In this document: positions 8,465 through 16,741 of the stretch, one piece after another
How the letters are laid out: each line of letters opens with the position of its first letter
How positions within the stretch are numbered: position 1 is the stretch's first letter
Assembly: GCA_963728535.1 (NCBI GenBank)
Contig: CAVSKK010000001.1
Location: 558,001-622,000 of the forward strand
Origin: VAXT01 sp963728535
GTDB taxonomy: Bacteria > Actinomycetota > Thermoleophilia > Gaiellales > Gaiellaceae
DNA: 64,000 nucleotides
Reading direction: 5' to 3'
Translations under genes and position numbers: made by a program
Notes under the pieces: generated by a model
What the model was told of the DNA's origin: nothing
Database searches by the model: none
Seen by the model: the letters and a program-made list of their open reading frames with translations, nothing else

Positions 8465-8863
8465 GTGCCCTCCCGCAAGCAACGGCGCCGTCGCCAAAAA
8501 GAACGTCGTCACGAGTACGAGTTCGTGTACGTGGACGAGGAAGGACGTGAGGTCGAGGTCGACGAGCCCGCCGATCAGGGCAAGAAGTCGAACGGTCGGC
8601 CGCCTCCGCCGAAGACGCGCGCCGGACGAGTGGTCGAGCCCGCGTCGTGGAAGCGTGTGGGCCGGCGAGCCCTCATCTTCGCGCCGCTCATGTTCATCAC
8701 CATTCGGCTCCTCGAGAGCGGCGAGCCGATCGGCGCCAGCATCGCGCGCACGGCTTTCCTGCTCGCGTTGTTCCTGCCCTTCAGCTACGTGATGGATTCG
8801 ATGCTCTACCGCGCCCATGTCAAGCGGACCGCGGCCAGGCGCGACAACGGAAAGAAGCCTTAG
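8465..8863 (+). CDS. Small membrane protein with charged N-terminal half
   Basis: 132 residues, GTG start at 8465, 7 bases after TAGGCT (8452-8457). The first 60 residues are highly charged ('KQRRRRQKERRHEYEF', then acidic, then basic and Pro-rich). Residues about 75-90 and 98-115 form two hydrophobic spans, and the tail is basic. It is not a family I recognise. It follows hutI but probably has its own leaderless promoter. It is convergent with, and overlaps by 4 bases, the cupin gene. Confidence 0.65.
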   Translation: MPSRKQRRRRQKERRHEYEFVYVDEEGREVEVDEPADQGKKSNGRPPPPKTRAGRVVEPASWKRVGRRALIFAPLMFITIRLLESGEPIGASIARTAFLLALFLPFSYVMDSMLYRAHVKRTAARRDNGKKP

Positions 8864-9204
8864 TTAGGAGGCGGTTCGCTTCCCCGGTAGTGGCCCTCGC
8901 CGGGCCATGGTGCGAGGAGGAGCAGGATCTTGGCGCCCCGGGCGCTCGCCACGACGTGCCGCTCGTCGGGCTCGAACTTCACGAATGAGCCCGTGCCCGC
9001 CTCGAGCGTCTCGCCTCCGGCTTCGATCCGCACGCTGCCGTCGACGACGACGAGGAAGGCGTGCTCCTTCACCTGATGTGCACCGAGCTCCTGGCCCGGG
9101 TTGAGACCGATCAGGACGGCACGCGCCTGCTCTGACGAATGGAGGACGACAGGCGAGCGGCTTCCGTCCGGGGTCTCGATCTCGGGCAGCCGCCAGCTTC
9201 GCAC
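8860..9204 (-). CDS. Small cupin-domain protein
   Basis: 114 residues forming a single cupin barrel. Motif 1 resembles 'GQELGAHQVKEHAFLVVVDG', which keeps the two His and the Glu-like position of metal-binding cupins. Motif 2 contains 'KFEPDERHVV' with the last His. It may be a sensor, an isomerase or a small dioxygenase; the sequence does not say which. Start is GTG 9204 with TAGGAT on the minus strand 6 bases upstream (9216-9211). Confidence 0.75.
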   Translation of the reverse strand: MRSWRLPEIETPDGSRSPVVLHSSEQARAVLIGLNPGQELGAHQVKEHAFLVVVDGSVRIEAGGETLEAGTGSFVKFEPDERHVVASARGAKILLLLAPWPGEGHYRGSEPPPN

Positions 9205-9258
9205 GCGGCGATCCTATCCGGCCCGGAGAGCCGCGGAGGGCGCGGTTAGACTCGGCCC
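9205..9258. promoter_or_regulatory. Divergent leaderless promoters for the cupin and metallo-hydrolase genes
   Basis: On the minus strand TAGGAT (9216-9211) lies 6 bases from the cupin GTG. On the plus strand TAGACT (9247-9252) lies 6 bases from the ATG at 9259. Neither start has a Shine-Dalgarno sequence. Confidence 0.55.
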
Positions 9259-9876
9259 ATGAGCCTCGCCGTCGACCGCTACGAGCTCGGCCCGGTCGGG
9301 ACGAACTGCTACGTCGTGCGCCGGGAACAGGGTGCTCCCGAGGCCGTGGTCGTCGATCCAGGCGCCCCTGTCGATGCCGACCTTCTCGGCGAGTGCGCCG
9401 GGATCCTGATCACGCACTCGCACTGGGATCACCTCGGCGGCGTCGCCGACCTCGCCGAGCGCACCGGCGCGAAGGTCTATATACCGCGCGCGGAGGCGCA
9501 GGTCCTGGCGAATCCGTCCGACTGGTTCCCCGAGGTGTCGCTGCGGGCCCACGAAGCGGAAGTCCTCCTCGACGGCGGCGAGACCCTCGACCTCGCCGGC
9601 ATCTCGTTCGAGACGCTGAACGTTCCGGGCCACTCGCCCGCCCACGTCGCCTATTACGCCGAGGGCGCGCTCTTCTCGGGCGACGTCCTCTTCGCCGGCT
9701 CGGTGGGGCGAACCGACCTTCCGTTCAGCGACCGGGACACCCTCTTCGAGTCCATCAAGGAGCTGATGGAGCGCTTCCCGCCGGAGACCGTCGTCTACTC
9801 CGGCCACGGCCCGGAGACGACCCTCGGCGTCGAGCTGGCCCGCAACCCGTTCCTCGCCGAGCTGCGCGCCTCGTGA
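9259..9876 (+). CDS. Metallo-beta-lactamase-fold hydrolase (glyoxalase II-like)
   Basis: 205 residues. The HxHxDH zinc motif is 'THSHWDHLGG', with further ligands in 'GHSPAHVAYY' (His), 'FSGDVLFAGSVGR' (Asp) and 'VYSGHGPETT' (His). This is the short YcbL/GloB-like subgroup that hydrolyses thioesters such as S-lactoylglutathione; in an organism without glutathione the natural substrate may differ. It is followed by hisS with a GTGA overlap, the same pair order found in many Gram-positive genomes. Confidence 0.85.
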   Translation: MSLAVDRYELGPVGTNCYVVRREQGAPEAVVVDPGAPVDADLLGECAGILITHSHWDHLGGVADLAERTGAKVYIPRAEAQVLANPSDWFPEVSLRAHEAEVLLDGGETLDLAGISFETLNVPGHSPAHVAYYAEGALFSGDVLFAGSVGRTDLPFSDRDTLFESIKELMERFPPETVVYSGHGPETTLGVELARNPFLAELRAS

Positions 9877-11111
9877 AGTTCGAGTCGCCCCGGGGCACAC
9901 ACGACGTCCTTCCCGCCGAGCAGCCGCTCTGGGAGAAGGTCATCCGGGACGCGGAAGAGCTCTGCGCGCTCAACGGGTATCGGCGAATCACGACGCCGCT
10001 CTTCGAGGACACGGGGCTCTTCACACGCACGTCCGGCGCGGGCTCCGACATCGTCCAGAAGGAGATGTACACGTTCACGGACCGAGGCGACCGCTCACTG
10101 ACGCTCCGGCCGGAGGGCACGGCGCCGGTCGCCCGCGCCTACATCCAGCACGGCCTGCACCGGGAGCCGCAGCCGGTGAAGACCTTTTTCATCGGGCCCA
10201 TGTACCGGTACGCGGCGCCGCAGCGCGGCAAGTTCCGCGAGTTCTGGCAGTTCAACGTCGAGGCAATGGGGACGGACGACCCGGCGGTCGACGCCGAAGT
10301 GATCCAGCTTTTCGCCGAGCTTCTGCGGCGCCTCGAGATCGGAGGCTGGTGGCTCGAACTGAACTCGATCGGCGACCGGAACTGCCGCCCCGCGTACCTC
10401 GAGCAGCTGAGCGCCTGGCTCGACGAGCACGCGGACGAGCTCGACGACGAGACGCGCGCCAGGCGGGAGACGAGCCCGCTGCGGGTGTTCGACAACCTCT
10501 CTCAGAAGCCGGCGAGCTTGCAGCAGGTCCTGGCGCAGGCACCGACGATCGGCGAGTCGCTCTGCGAGGAGTGCGAGGCGCACTTCGCAGGAGTCCGCAG
10601 CTACCTCGACGCCTACGGCATCGAGTACAGGCTGACACCGACGCTGGTGCGCGGGCTCGACTACTACACGCGCACGACCTTCGAGTTCATGGGCGAGGCG
10701 CTCGGGGCGCAGTCCTCGCTCTGCGGGGGCGGCCGCTACGACTACCTGATCGAGGAGATCGGCGGCCCGTCGACGCCGGCCGTCGGATTCGCGAGCGGAA
10801 TCGAGCGGATCGTGCTCTCGCTCGTCGAGCAAGGGGTCGAAGCCGCGTCGCCCGAAGTCGACGTCTTCTTCGCCGTCGAGGACGCCGAAGTGCGGCCGAA
10901 CGTGATCGCCGCCATGGGCGAGCTACGGCGCGCAGGGCGCGCGGCTGACACGGACTACGCAGGCCGTTCGCTGAAGGGTCAGCTCACTCAGGCGGGTCGC
11001 GTGGGCGCGCGCGCGACCGTCATCGCGCGCGCCGCCGGTGCGACCGTGCGGCGCGCGGGCGAGAAGGACGTCGACTTTGATTCGCTCGACGAGGCGGTGA
11101 AGTCGCTGTGA
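9873..11111 (+). CDS. hisS: Histidyl-tRNA synthetase
   Basis: 412 residues from GTG 9873, which overlaps the previous stop. It begins 'KFESPRGTHDVLP', the usual class II HisRS N-terminus. Motif 2 is 'GPMYRYAAPQRGKFREFWQ', and the histidine-binding HisA signature is 'LVRGLDYYTRTTFEF'. A C-terminal anticodon-binding domain ends at 'VDFDSLDEAVKSL'. It charges tRNA-His in the cytoplasm. It forms a hisS-aspS pair with a GTGA overlap, as in Bacillus. Confidence 0.97.
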   Translation: MKFESPRGTHDVLPAEQPLWEKVIRDAEELCALNGYRRITTPLFEDTGLFTRTSGAGSDIVQKEMYTFTDRGDRSLTLRPEGTAPVARAYIQHGLHREPQPVKTFFIGPMYRYAAPQRGKFREFWQFNVEAMGTDDPAVDAEVIQLFAELLRRLEIGGWWLELNSIGDRNCRPAYLEQLSAWLDEHADELDDETRARRETSPLRVFDNLSQKPASLQQVLAQAPTIGESLCEECEAHFAGVRSYLDAYGIEYRLTPTLVRGLDYYTRTTFEFMGEALGAQSSLCGGGRYDYLIEEIGGPSTPAVGFASGIERIVLSLVEQGVEAASPEVDVFFAVEDAEVRPNVIAAMGELRRAGRAADTDYAGRSLKGQLTQAGRVGARATVIARAAGATVRRAGEKDVDFDSLDEAVKSL

Positions 11112-12856
11112 GCTGGCGCGACCTCGGAGCGGGGGAGGTCCGACCCGAGCACGTGGGGCAGCGGCACACGCTCGCCGGCTGGGTTTCGAAGCGCCGGGAC
11201 CACGGCGGCCTCGTCTTCATCGACCTGCGCGACTCCACGGGCGTCGGCCAGCTCGTCGTCAACCCCGAGCACTCGCCCGACGCGGCCGCCGCCGCGCACG
11301 GCATCCGCAACGAGTTTGTCCTCCAGGCCGAGGGCGAGGTCGCGGCTCGTTCGCCCGAGAACGTCAACCCGAACCTGCCGACGGGGGAGGTCGAGCTCCA
11401 GGTCGCCAAGCTCGAGATCCTCTCGACCAGCCCGCCGCTCCCATTTCAGCTCGACGAGGAGAACGTCGACGAGACGCTGCGCATCCGCTACCGCTGGCTC
11501 GATCTGCGGCGGGAGCGGTTGCAGCGGAATCTTCGCCTGCGTGCACAGATGGTCTCCATCATTCGTCGCGTAATGGAGGGGGCGGGGTTCCTCGACATCG
11601 AGACTCCGATCCTCTTCAAGCCGACGCCGGAGGGCGCACGCGACTTCCTCGTCCCCTCGCGTCTCCAGCAGGGCCGCTTCTTCGCGCTGCCGCAGTCGCC
11701 GCAGATCCTCAAGCAGCTGCTCGTGATCGGCGGCTTCGAGCGCTACTACCAGATCGCCCGCTGCTTCCGGGACGAGGATCTGCGCGCCGATCGCTCGCAC
11801 GAGCTGACGCAGCTCGACGTCGAGATGGCATTCCCCGACGTCGAGTTCATCCTCGAGCTGATGGAGAAGATGGTCCGGGAGATCTGGCAGGAGACCCTCG
11901 GGGTCGAGCTCGAGACCCCGTTCCCGCGGATCACGTACGCCGAGGCGATGCTCCGCTACGGAACCGACAAGCCCGACCTGCGCTTCGAGCTCGAGATCCA
12001 GGACGCGACCGAGATCACGCGCGCGTCCGAGTTCAAGGTCTTCGCGGACGCGCCTGCGGTGCGATACCTGGTTGTCCCGCAGGAGTACTCACGTGCCGAC
12101 CTCGAGAAGCTGGAGGCGTTCGCCAAGGAGTGGGGGGCAAAGGGGCTCGCCTACATCGTCTACAACGAGGAGGGAGAGGCGCGTTCGCCGATCGCGAAGT
12201 TCCTCTCGGAGCAGGAGCTCGCAGCCTTTCGCGCAGAGCCGGGCTCGACTGTGCTCTTCGGGGCCGACGAGCCGGACAAGGTCGCCCGCGTTCTCGGCGC
12301 GCTGCGCAGCCGGCTGGGCGGGGAGCTCGGCCTGATCGACGAGGACGCCTTCCGCTGGACGTGGGTGACTGACTTTCCGATGTTCCAGTGGTCGGAGGAG
12401 GATGACCGCTGGACCGCGGTTCACCATCCCTTCACGCGGCCGGTCCCGGAGTCGGAGCCGATGCTCGACAAGGATCCGGGCAGGGCGCTCGCAGTCACGT
12501 ACGACCTGGTCGCCAACGGCGAAGAGCTCGGCGGCGGCTCCGTCCGGATCCATGAGGCCGAGCTCCAGGCAAAGGTCTTCGACATCCTGCAGATCTCGCC
12601 CGAGGAGCAACGGGCGCGCTTCGGATTCTTGCTCGAGGCCCTCGGGATGGGCGCGCCGCCGCACGGCGGAATCGCGTTCGGCATCGACCGCATGGTCATG
12701 GTCCTGGCGGGCGAGCCGAACTTGCGTGACACCGTCGCGTTCCCGAAGAACCAGGCGGGGTTCGACCCGATGAGCGGCGCGCCGGCGGAGGTTCCGAAGG
12801 AACACCTCGACGAGCTAGGAATCCAGCTCGCGCCGCCGAAAGAGAAGCCGAGCTAG
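11108..12856 (+). CDS. aspS: Aspartyl-tRNA synthetase (bacterial type)
   Basis: 582 residues, the full bacterial length with an N-terminal OB-fold (about 1-105), a class II catalytic core and the inserted GAD domain (about 280-410). The 'RLQQGRFFALPQSPQILKQ' segment and motif 2 'ARCFRDEDLRADR' form the active site, and motif 3 is 'GIAFGIDRMVMVLAG'. GTG start overlaps the hisS stop. Whether it also charges tRNA-Asn cannot be decided here, because no gatCAB or asnS lies in the window. Confidence 0.97.
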   Translation: MSWRDLGAGEVRPEHVGQRHTLAGWVSKRRDHGGLVFIDLRDSTGVGQLVVNPEHSPDAAAAAHGIRNEFVLQAEGEVAARSPENVNPNLPTGEVELQVAKLEILSTSPPLPFQLDEENVDETLRIRYRWLDLRRERLQRNLRLRAQMVSIIRRVMEGAGFLDIETPILFKPTPEGARDFLVPSRLQQGRFFALPQSPQILKQLLVIGGFERYYQIARCFRDEDLRADRSHELTQLDVEMAFPDVEFILELMEKMVREIWQETLGVELETPFPRITYAEAMLRYGTDKPDLRFELEIQDATEITRASEFKVFADAPAVRYLVVPQEYSRADLEKLEAFAKEWGAKGLAYIVYNEEGEARSPIAKFLSEQELAAFRAEPGSTVLFGADEPDKVARVLGALRSRLGGELGLIDEDAFRWTWVTDFPMFQWSEEDDRWTAVHHPFTRPVPESEPMLDKDPGRALAVTYDLVANGEELGGGSVRIHEAELQAKVFDILQISPEEQRARFGFLLEALGMGAPPHGGIAFGIDRMVMVLAGEPNLRDTVAFPKNQAGFDPMSGAPAEVPKEHLDELGIQLAPPKEKPS

Positions 12857-12923
12857 GTCGGCGCCCCTCAGGCCGCCGATGAAGCGGGCATACTGAAAGC
12901 GGCACCGGCCAGGAGGAAACGGA

Positions 12924-13859
12924 ATGGCGATAGACGGACCAGGAGCAGCAGCACGCGAGACGCCGCCGGCGATGACATCGCTGCCGAGGCTCGAGGATCT
13001 GCCCGCGATCGAGGGAGGCTTCGACGAGCAGTCCGTACGCGACGCCTTCGAGTCCTTTCGCCGCCATGCCGTCCAGCTCCAGGCTCAGCTTCGCGTGCTC
13101 CAGGCCGCCGGCCGGTCGAGCCAGGTCGAGCCGAGCGGTCACGCCGTCCGCATGGACGCGCTGCATCTGATCCGCGAGGCGGCCGAGTTCGCCGATGTCC
13201 TCGAGCGCGACGCCCAGAATGCGTCTGCCGCTCAGTTCTCGCGAACCGAGCAGGAGGTCCGGCAGAAGCAGGTCGATCTTCAGCAGCGAGAGGCCGAGGT
13301 CCTGCGCTTCCGCGACGAGAGCGACCGTCAGCGCAACGAGATCGTGACCGCAGCCCGTAACGAGGCCCGCCAGCTCGTCGCCGACGCGAACCGCGAGGCG
13401 ACCAAGGAGCTTCGCGAGGCGGAGGCCCGCGGCAATCGGCTGCTCGAGCAGGCGCGCCATCAGGCGACCGAGCTCACGAATGCGACCCGCGCCGAGGTCG
13501 AGTCGACTCTCGAATGGGCGCGCTCGCAGGCGTCTGCGATCATCGCCCGCGCGCAGCAAGGCTCCGAGCAGATGCTCGCCGCGGCCGGGCTCGGCGAAGC
13601 TGCGGCCACCGAGGTCGCGCAGGCGATCGTCAAGTCTGCCGAGGCCGGCGCGGTGGCGAGCTGGGCTGCCGTCTCCTCAGAGGACGCTCCCACGTCCGCC
13701 GAGGCACCGCAGGTCGAGCAGCCGGTACGAGCCGCGCCTTCGGAGCCGACTCCAGCGCCGGCTGGTGAGCCCTCAGAGGCCGATCAGCCCACCGCTCCGG
13801 AGCCCGAGGCGGAGGAGCCGGAGACCCGGCCGTCGGGCTCAGACGACACGAACGCGTAG
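12924..13859 (+). CDS. Coiled-coil protein with acidic Pro-rich tail (DivIVA-like in outline)
   Basis: 311 residues. The ATG at 12924 has a good Shine-Dalgarno sequence (AGGAGG at about -12), unlike most neighbours. After a short disordered head comes a long alpha-helical region (about 25-230) rich in Glu, Arg, Gln and Ala with heptad-like spacing, and then a low-complexity Ala/Pro/Glu tail (about 235-311). This outline resembles actinobacterial DivIVA/Wag31-type scaffold proteins, but the diagnostic DivIVA N-terminal motif is not visible. A filament or scaffold role is inferred only from the coiled coil. It starts a run of four small envelope-type genes. Confidence 0.7.
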   Translation: MAIDGPGAAARETPPAMTSLPRLEDLPAIEGGFDEQSVRDAFESFRRHAVQLQAQLRVLQAAGRSSQVEPSGHAVRMDALHLIREAAEFADVLERDAQNASAAQFSRTEQEVRQKQVDLQQREAEVLRFRDESDRQRNEIVTAARNEARQLVADANREATKELREAEARGNRLLEQARHQATELTNATRAEVESTLEWARSQASAIIARAQQGSEQMLAAAGLGEAAATEVAQAIVKSAEAGAVASWAAVSSEDAPTSAEAPQVEQPVRAAPSEPTPAPAGEPSEADQPTAPEPEAEEPETRPSGSDDTNA

Positions 13860-13880
13860 CGCGCTCTAACCTTTCGGCGC

Positions 13881-14448
13881 ATGCCAGCTGCAATTGGGCC
13901 GAGATTCGTGCTCGAAGCGGGTTTTCTGATCCTGCTCGCAGTCGTCGCCGGCCTCGCAGAGCTGAGGCCCGCGCTGATCGTTCTCGTGATGGCGGTCGGT
14001 TGGCTGCTCGTCGCTCTGATCGAATACTTCGCCTGGCGGCAGAGTCCGGACTTCGCAACCATCCAGCGCTATGTGGTCGCCGAAGCGTGCTCCGGCAGCG
14101 CCGCCCCCAGGAGATGGTCGAGGACCCCGCGCCACCGCCACGCCACCGCCTGCCCACCTGAGCCGGACACAGCTCCGCCGGCCAGCCAGCGCCACGCCGG
14201 ACGATGCACCTCCGCCGGCCACACCCGAGCCGGCCACACCCGAGCCCGATGTACCTCCGCCGGCTGAGGAGGAGACGATGGTCGCCCCGGCGCCGACCGA
14301 GCCGGGAGGCGTCGAGGAGGTCATCGATTTCCGCCCCGAGCACGAGATCAACTACCGCCTGGAACCGCTGAAACCCCGGCCGAGCCGCCGCTGGGTCGTC
14401 TTCGGCCCGCGAGTTCGGCGCGAGGATGACCGTGAAGAGGAGCGGTAG
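13881..14448 (+). pseudogene. Membrane protein with Pro-rich linker, broken by several frameshifts
   Basis: The ATG at 13881 opens a frame with two hydrophobic spans (about residues 9-25 and 30-48) ending near 'FATIQRYVVAEA'. Protein-like sequence then continues in a second frame ('APAAPPP', about 14092-14113), a third ('QEMVEDPAPPP', about 14117-14150), back in the first ('PPEPDTAPPAS', about 14155-14190) and finally in the second, from 'ATPDDAPPPATPEP' to the TAG at 14446-14448 ('RPSRRWVVFGPRVRR'). Changing C-run lengths would join them into one protein of about 190 residues. Either the Pro-rich linker has decayed or short C runs were miscalled. The function is unknown. Confidence 0.55.
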
Positions 14449-14791
14449 CGAAGTTCGCCGGGCGGCTGGTCCGTGGTTCGGGTGGCGCCGCAAGCGCGTC
14501 GGGGCCGAGCCTCCGGCTCGGGTCGAGCCCAAGCCGGAGGTCGCCGAGATCACGGTCACGGAGATCCCCCGGACAGAGCCCGTGGTGACCGAGCCCCCGC
14601 TCGAGCGAGAGTGGAACATCTGGGATCTCGAGCGACTGGCGCGAGAGCAGGCGGGCGACCCCGCACGCGACCAGGAATGGGCGGCGCTCTTCATGCACTT
14701 GCGCCAGTTCGCAAACGCCGACGGGGTTCTTCCGACCCAGTTCGACAGTCTCGTCCGGGAGTCGTTCTCCAGGCTGATTCAGGCTGCGTAG
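14426..14791 (+). CDS. Hypothetical cytoplasmic protein
   Basis: 121 residues. The ATG at 14426 lies inside the 3' end of the preceding frameshifted gene (23 bp overlap), so the two are translationally linked. A basic head ('VKRSGSEVRRAAGPWFGWRRKR') and a Pro/Val/Glu linker lead to a folded C-terminal part, about 58-121, that begins 'EREWNIWDLERLAREQAG' and is rich in aromatics and helix formers. No signal peptide or membrane span is seen, and no family is recognised. The shared Pro/Glu linker style with its neighbours suggests one functional group at the membrane. Confidence 0.6.
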   Translation: MTVKRSGSEVRRAAGPWFGWRRKRVGAEPPARVEPKPEVAEITVTEIPRTEPVVTEPPLEREWNIWDLERLAREQAGDPARDQEWAALFMHLRQFANADGVLPTQFDSLVRESFSRLIQAA

Positions 14792-14794
14792 GTC

Positions 14795-15211
14795 TTGTCC
14801 CCAGCCCTTGCGCAACGGCTGACGATCCTCGCGGCGGCCGGCCTGCTCGTTGTCGTTGCAGGCTTCGCGATCTTCTCGGACAGGTTCGGCGGCGATGACG
14901 ATGGCGGCCTGCCCGCGAAAGTCGGCTCCTGGTACGAGGCACGAGCCGCTCCGATGAGCCCCGACCTCGAAGGCACGACGACTACGTGCGGCGTGCGACT
15001 GAGTGCCAAGAGCCTCGGAATCGCCGATCCCGTGCTGCCGTGCGGCGCAAAGGTGTACATCGACTACGACGACCAGTCGGTCCTCACCCAGGTGATCGCG
15101 GTTGGCCCTGCGCCGGGAGGCGCCCGGTTCGGAGTGACACCGGCGCTCGCGCAGACGCTCGGCATCGACCGGACCGTGACCGTCCGCTGGGGCTATCCCG
15201 CGCTAGAGTGA
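14795..15211 (+). CDS. Membrane-anchored double-psi beta-barrel (RlpA-like) protein
   Basis: 138 residues, TTG start at 14795. A membrane span at about 10-27 is followed by an acidic Gly-rich linker and a C-terminal barrel domain (about 60-138). 'TTCGVRLSAKSLGIADPVLPCGAKVYIDY' and 'RFGVTPALAQTLGID' follow the pattern of RlpA and other double-psi barrels, with two Cys that could form a disulfide outside the cell. The DRGPF-type Asp of RlpA lytic transglycosylases is replaced by 'VGPAPGG', so catalysis is doubtful. It may bind glycan or act structurally. Confidence 0.65.
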   Translation: MSPALAQRLTILAAAGLLVVVAGFAIFSDRFGGDDDGGLPAKVGSWYEARAAPMSPDLEGTTTTCGVRLSAKSLGIADPVLPCGAKVYIDYDDQSVLTQVIAVGPAPGGARFGVTPALAQTLGIDRTVTVRWGYPALE

Positions 15212-15214
15212 GTC

Positions 15215-15376
15215 GTGCTCGACCCTGTGCGTGAACCCGTTGCAAATGTTGAACCAACATCACTGCAAAGGGAGCTTGAGTCCGGCGAGCCTTCGGGCTT
15301 AGTCGGCAGGGCACCCACCTGGCTCGTCCAGGTTCGCAAAGTAGCGGGAGCTCATCGGCAGGGTGGGGCACTTTTT
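15215..15376 (+). ncRNA. ssrS: 6S-like RNA (regulator of RNA polymerase)
   Basis: A long-range closing stem can be drawn: ACCCTG 15222-15227 with CAGGGT 15359-15364, GTGA 15231-15234 with TCAT 15352-15355, and CCGTTGC 15237-15243 with GTAGCGG 15341-15347. The 3' side of the central bubble reads GCACCCACCT and carries a 6 bp hairpin (ACCTGG-CTCGT-CCAGGT), the hallmark of 6S RNAs. The apical part has a TTCG-capped stem (GAGCC/GGCTT). A T5 run at 15372-15376 could end the transcript. It lies after hisS-aspS and before mnmA, where Bacillus bsrA lies. 6S RNA occupies sigma-70 holoenzyme as a mimic of open promoter DNA. The exact ends are guesses. Confidence 0.7.
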
Positions 15377-15425
15377 CTTCACCGCGCAGGCGGGCCCGGC
15401 TCAGTCCTTCGCTAGCCTGGATTCC

Positions 15426-16683
15426 ATGCTCGAGGTGACCGGAGACGCGACACGTGGCGACGAGTGGGCCTGCGTGCGGCTCGTTGTCGATGGAGATCGG
15501 ATCGTCGAGGCGGACGCAGACGGGCTCGAGCGATCGCTTGTCGGCTTGACGCTGCTCGCGGCAGCCGCCGTCCCCGGCGAGCGGTTGGCTGCGGATGCCC
15601 TGGCGAACGCACTTGGTCCCGTCTTCCAGGCCGGGGCCGATCCGGCCCGGACCGCGGTCGCAATGAGCGGCGGCGTGGACAGCGCCGTTGCGCTCCTCCG
15701 TGCTGGGCCGGCCGCGGTCGGGGTGACGCTCCGGCTCTGGATCGACCCGAAGGCGCCCGACTCAGAACGCGCTTGCTGCTCCCCCGAGGCCGTGATCGCC
15801 GCCCGTGAAACCTGTCACGCACTCGGCATCCCGCACGTCACCCTGGACGCGAGGGAGGCTTTTCGCCGCGCGGTCGTGCAGCCGTTCGTCGAAGGCTATG
15901 CCCGTGGCGAGACGCCGAATCCGTGCACGCGCTGTAACGGCAGCTTCCGCTTCGCACAGCTCCTGGAATTCACCCGCCGCGCCGGGGCCGCCCGGCTTGC
16001 GACCGGTCACTACGCGCGCATCGTCGAACACCGCGGCCGGCGTCTGCTCGCGCGCGCGGCCGACGAGCGGAAGGACCAGTCGTACATGCTCGCCCGGCTC
16101 GACCCTCGTCGTCTGGAGCGAATCTGGTTCCCGCTCGGTGACCAGACGAAGGAGGAAACACGCGCGGAGGCGGAGCGCGCCGGCATGCAGGTCGCACAGA
16201 GGCCGGAGAGCCAGGAGGCGTGCTTCCTGGGCGGTGGCGACTATCGCGAGTTCCTCGAACGGCACGGCCTTCCCGCCCGCGAGGGCGCCGTCGTCGACGA
16301 GGAGGGAGCCACGGTCGGCGCGCACCAGGGCTTCTGGCGCTTCACTCCGGGGCAGCGGCGAGGCCTCGGCGTCGCGGCCGGACGCCCCACCTACGCGATT
16401 CGCAACGATCCGAAGACGAACACGGTCGTCGTCGGGCCCCCTCGAGTCGCTCGCGCGCCGGTCGGTGACGGCGACCGGCCACCTGTATGCCTCGGTCACG
16501 CGGGGCGACGCGAAGCTTCGCTACCGCTCACCGGCGCTCCCGGCCGACGTCGAGGCGACGGCAGACGGGTTCCGTCTGTGTTTCGACGAGCCTGCGTACG
16601 GGGTCGCGTCGGGCCAGACGGCCGTCGTCTACGAGGAAGACGTGGTGGTCGGTTCCGGCACGATCTCGTCGAGCGCGGGGTGA
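15426..16683 (+). CDS. mnmA: tRNA 2-thiouridylase, frameshifted at a C5 run
   Basis: The ATG at 15426 lies 7 bases after TAGCCT. The PP-loop is SGGVDS at residues 81-86. The catalytic Cys pair is in 'TPNPCTRCNG' and 'EACFLGGGDY'. The enzyme thiolates U34 of tRNA-Lys, Glu and Gln. After 'NTVVVGP' the frame breaks at CCCCC 16437-16441; removing one C restores 'LESLARRSVTATGHLY' and the usual C-terminal barrel through 'VVYEEDVVVGSG' to the TGA at 16681. The uncorrected frame would run to 16745 as nonsense. The roughly 78-residue N-terminal extension is not part of normal MnmA and resembles a degenerate IscU/NifU scaffold domain. Sequence error or a real mutation cannot be separated here. Confidence 0.85.
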
Positions 16684-16741
16684 GACCGCAACCAGACCGA
16701 CCTCGGGCGCGTTGTGCATATCGAGAGGACGACGCACGTCG

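Noticed and set aside
15363..15425. Longer N-terminus for MnmA beginning at 15363
   Set aside because: It would start inside the 6S-like RNA closing stem and its T run; the ATG at 15426 has the usual hexamer 7 bases upstream.
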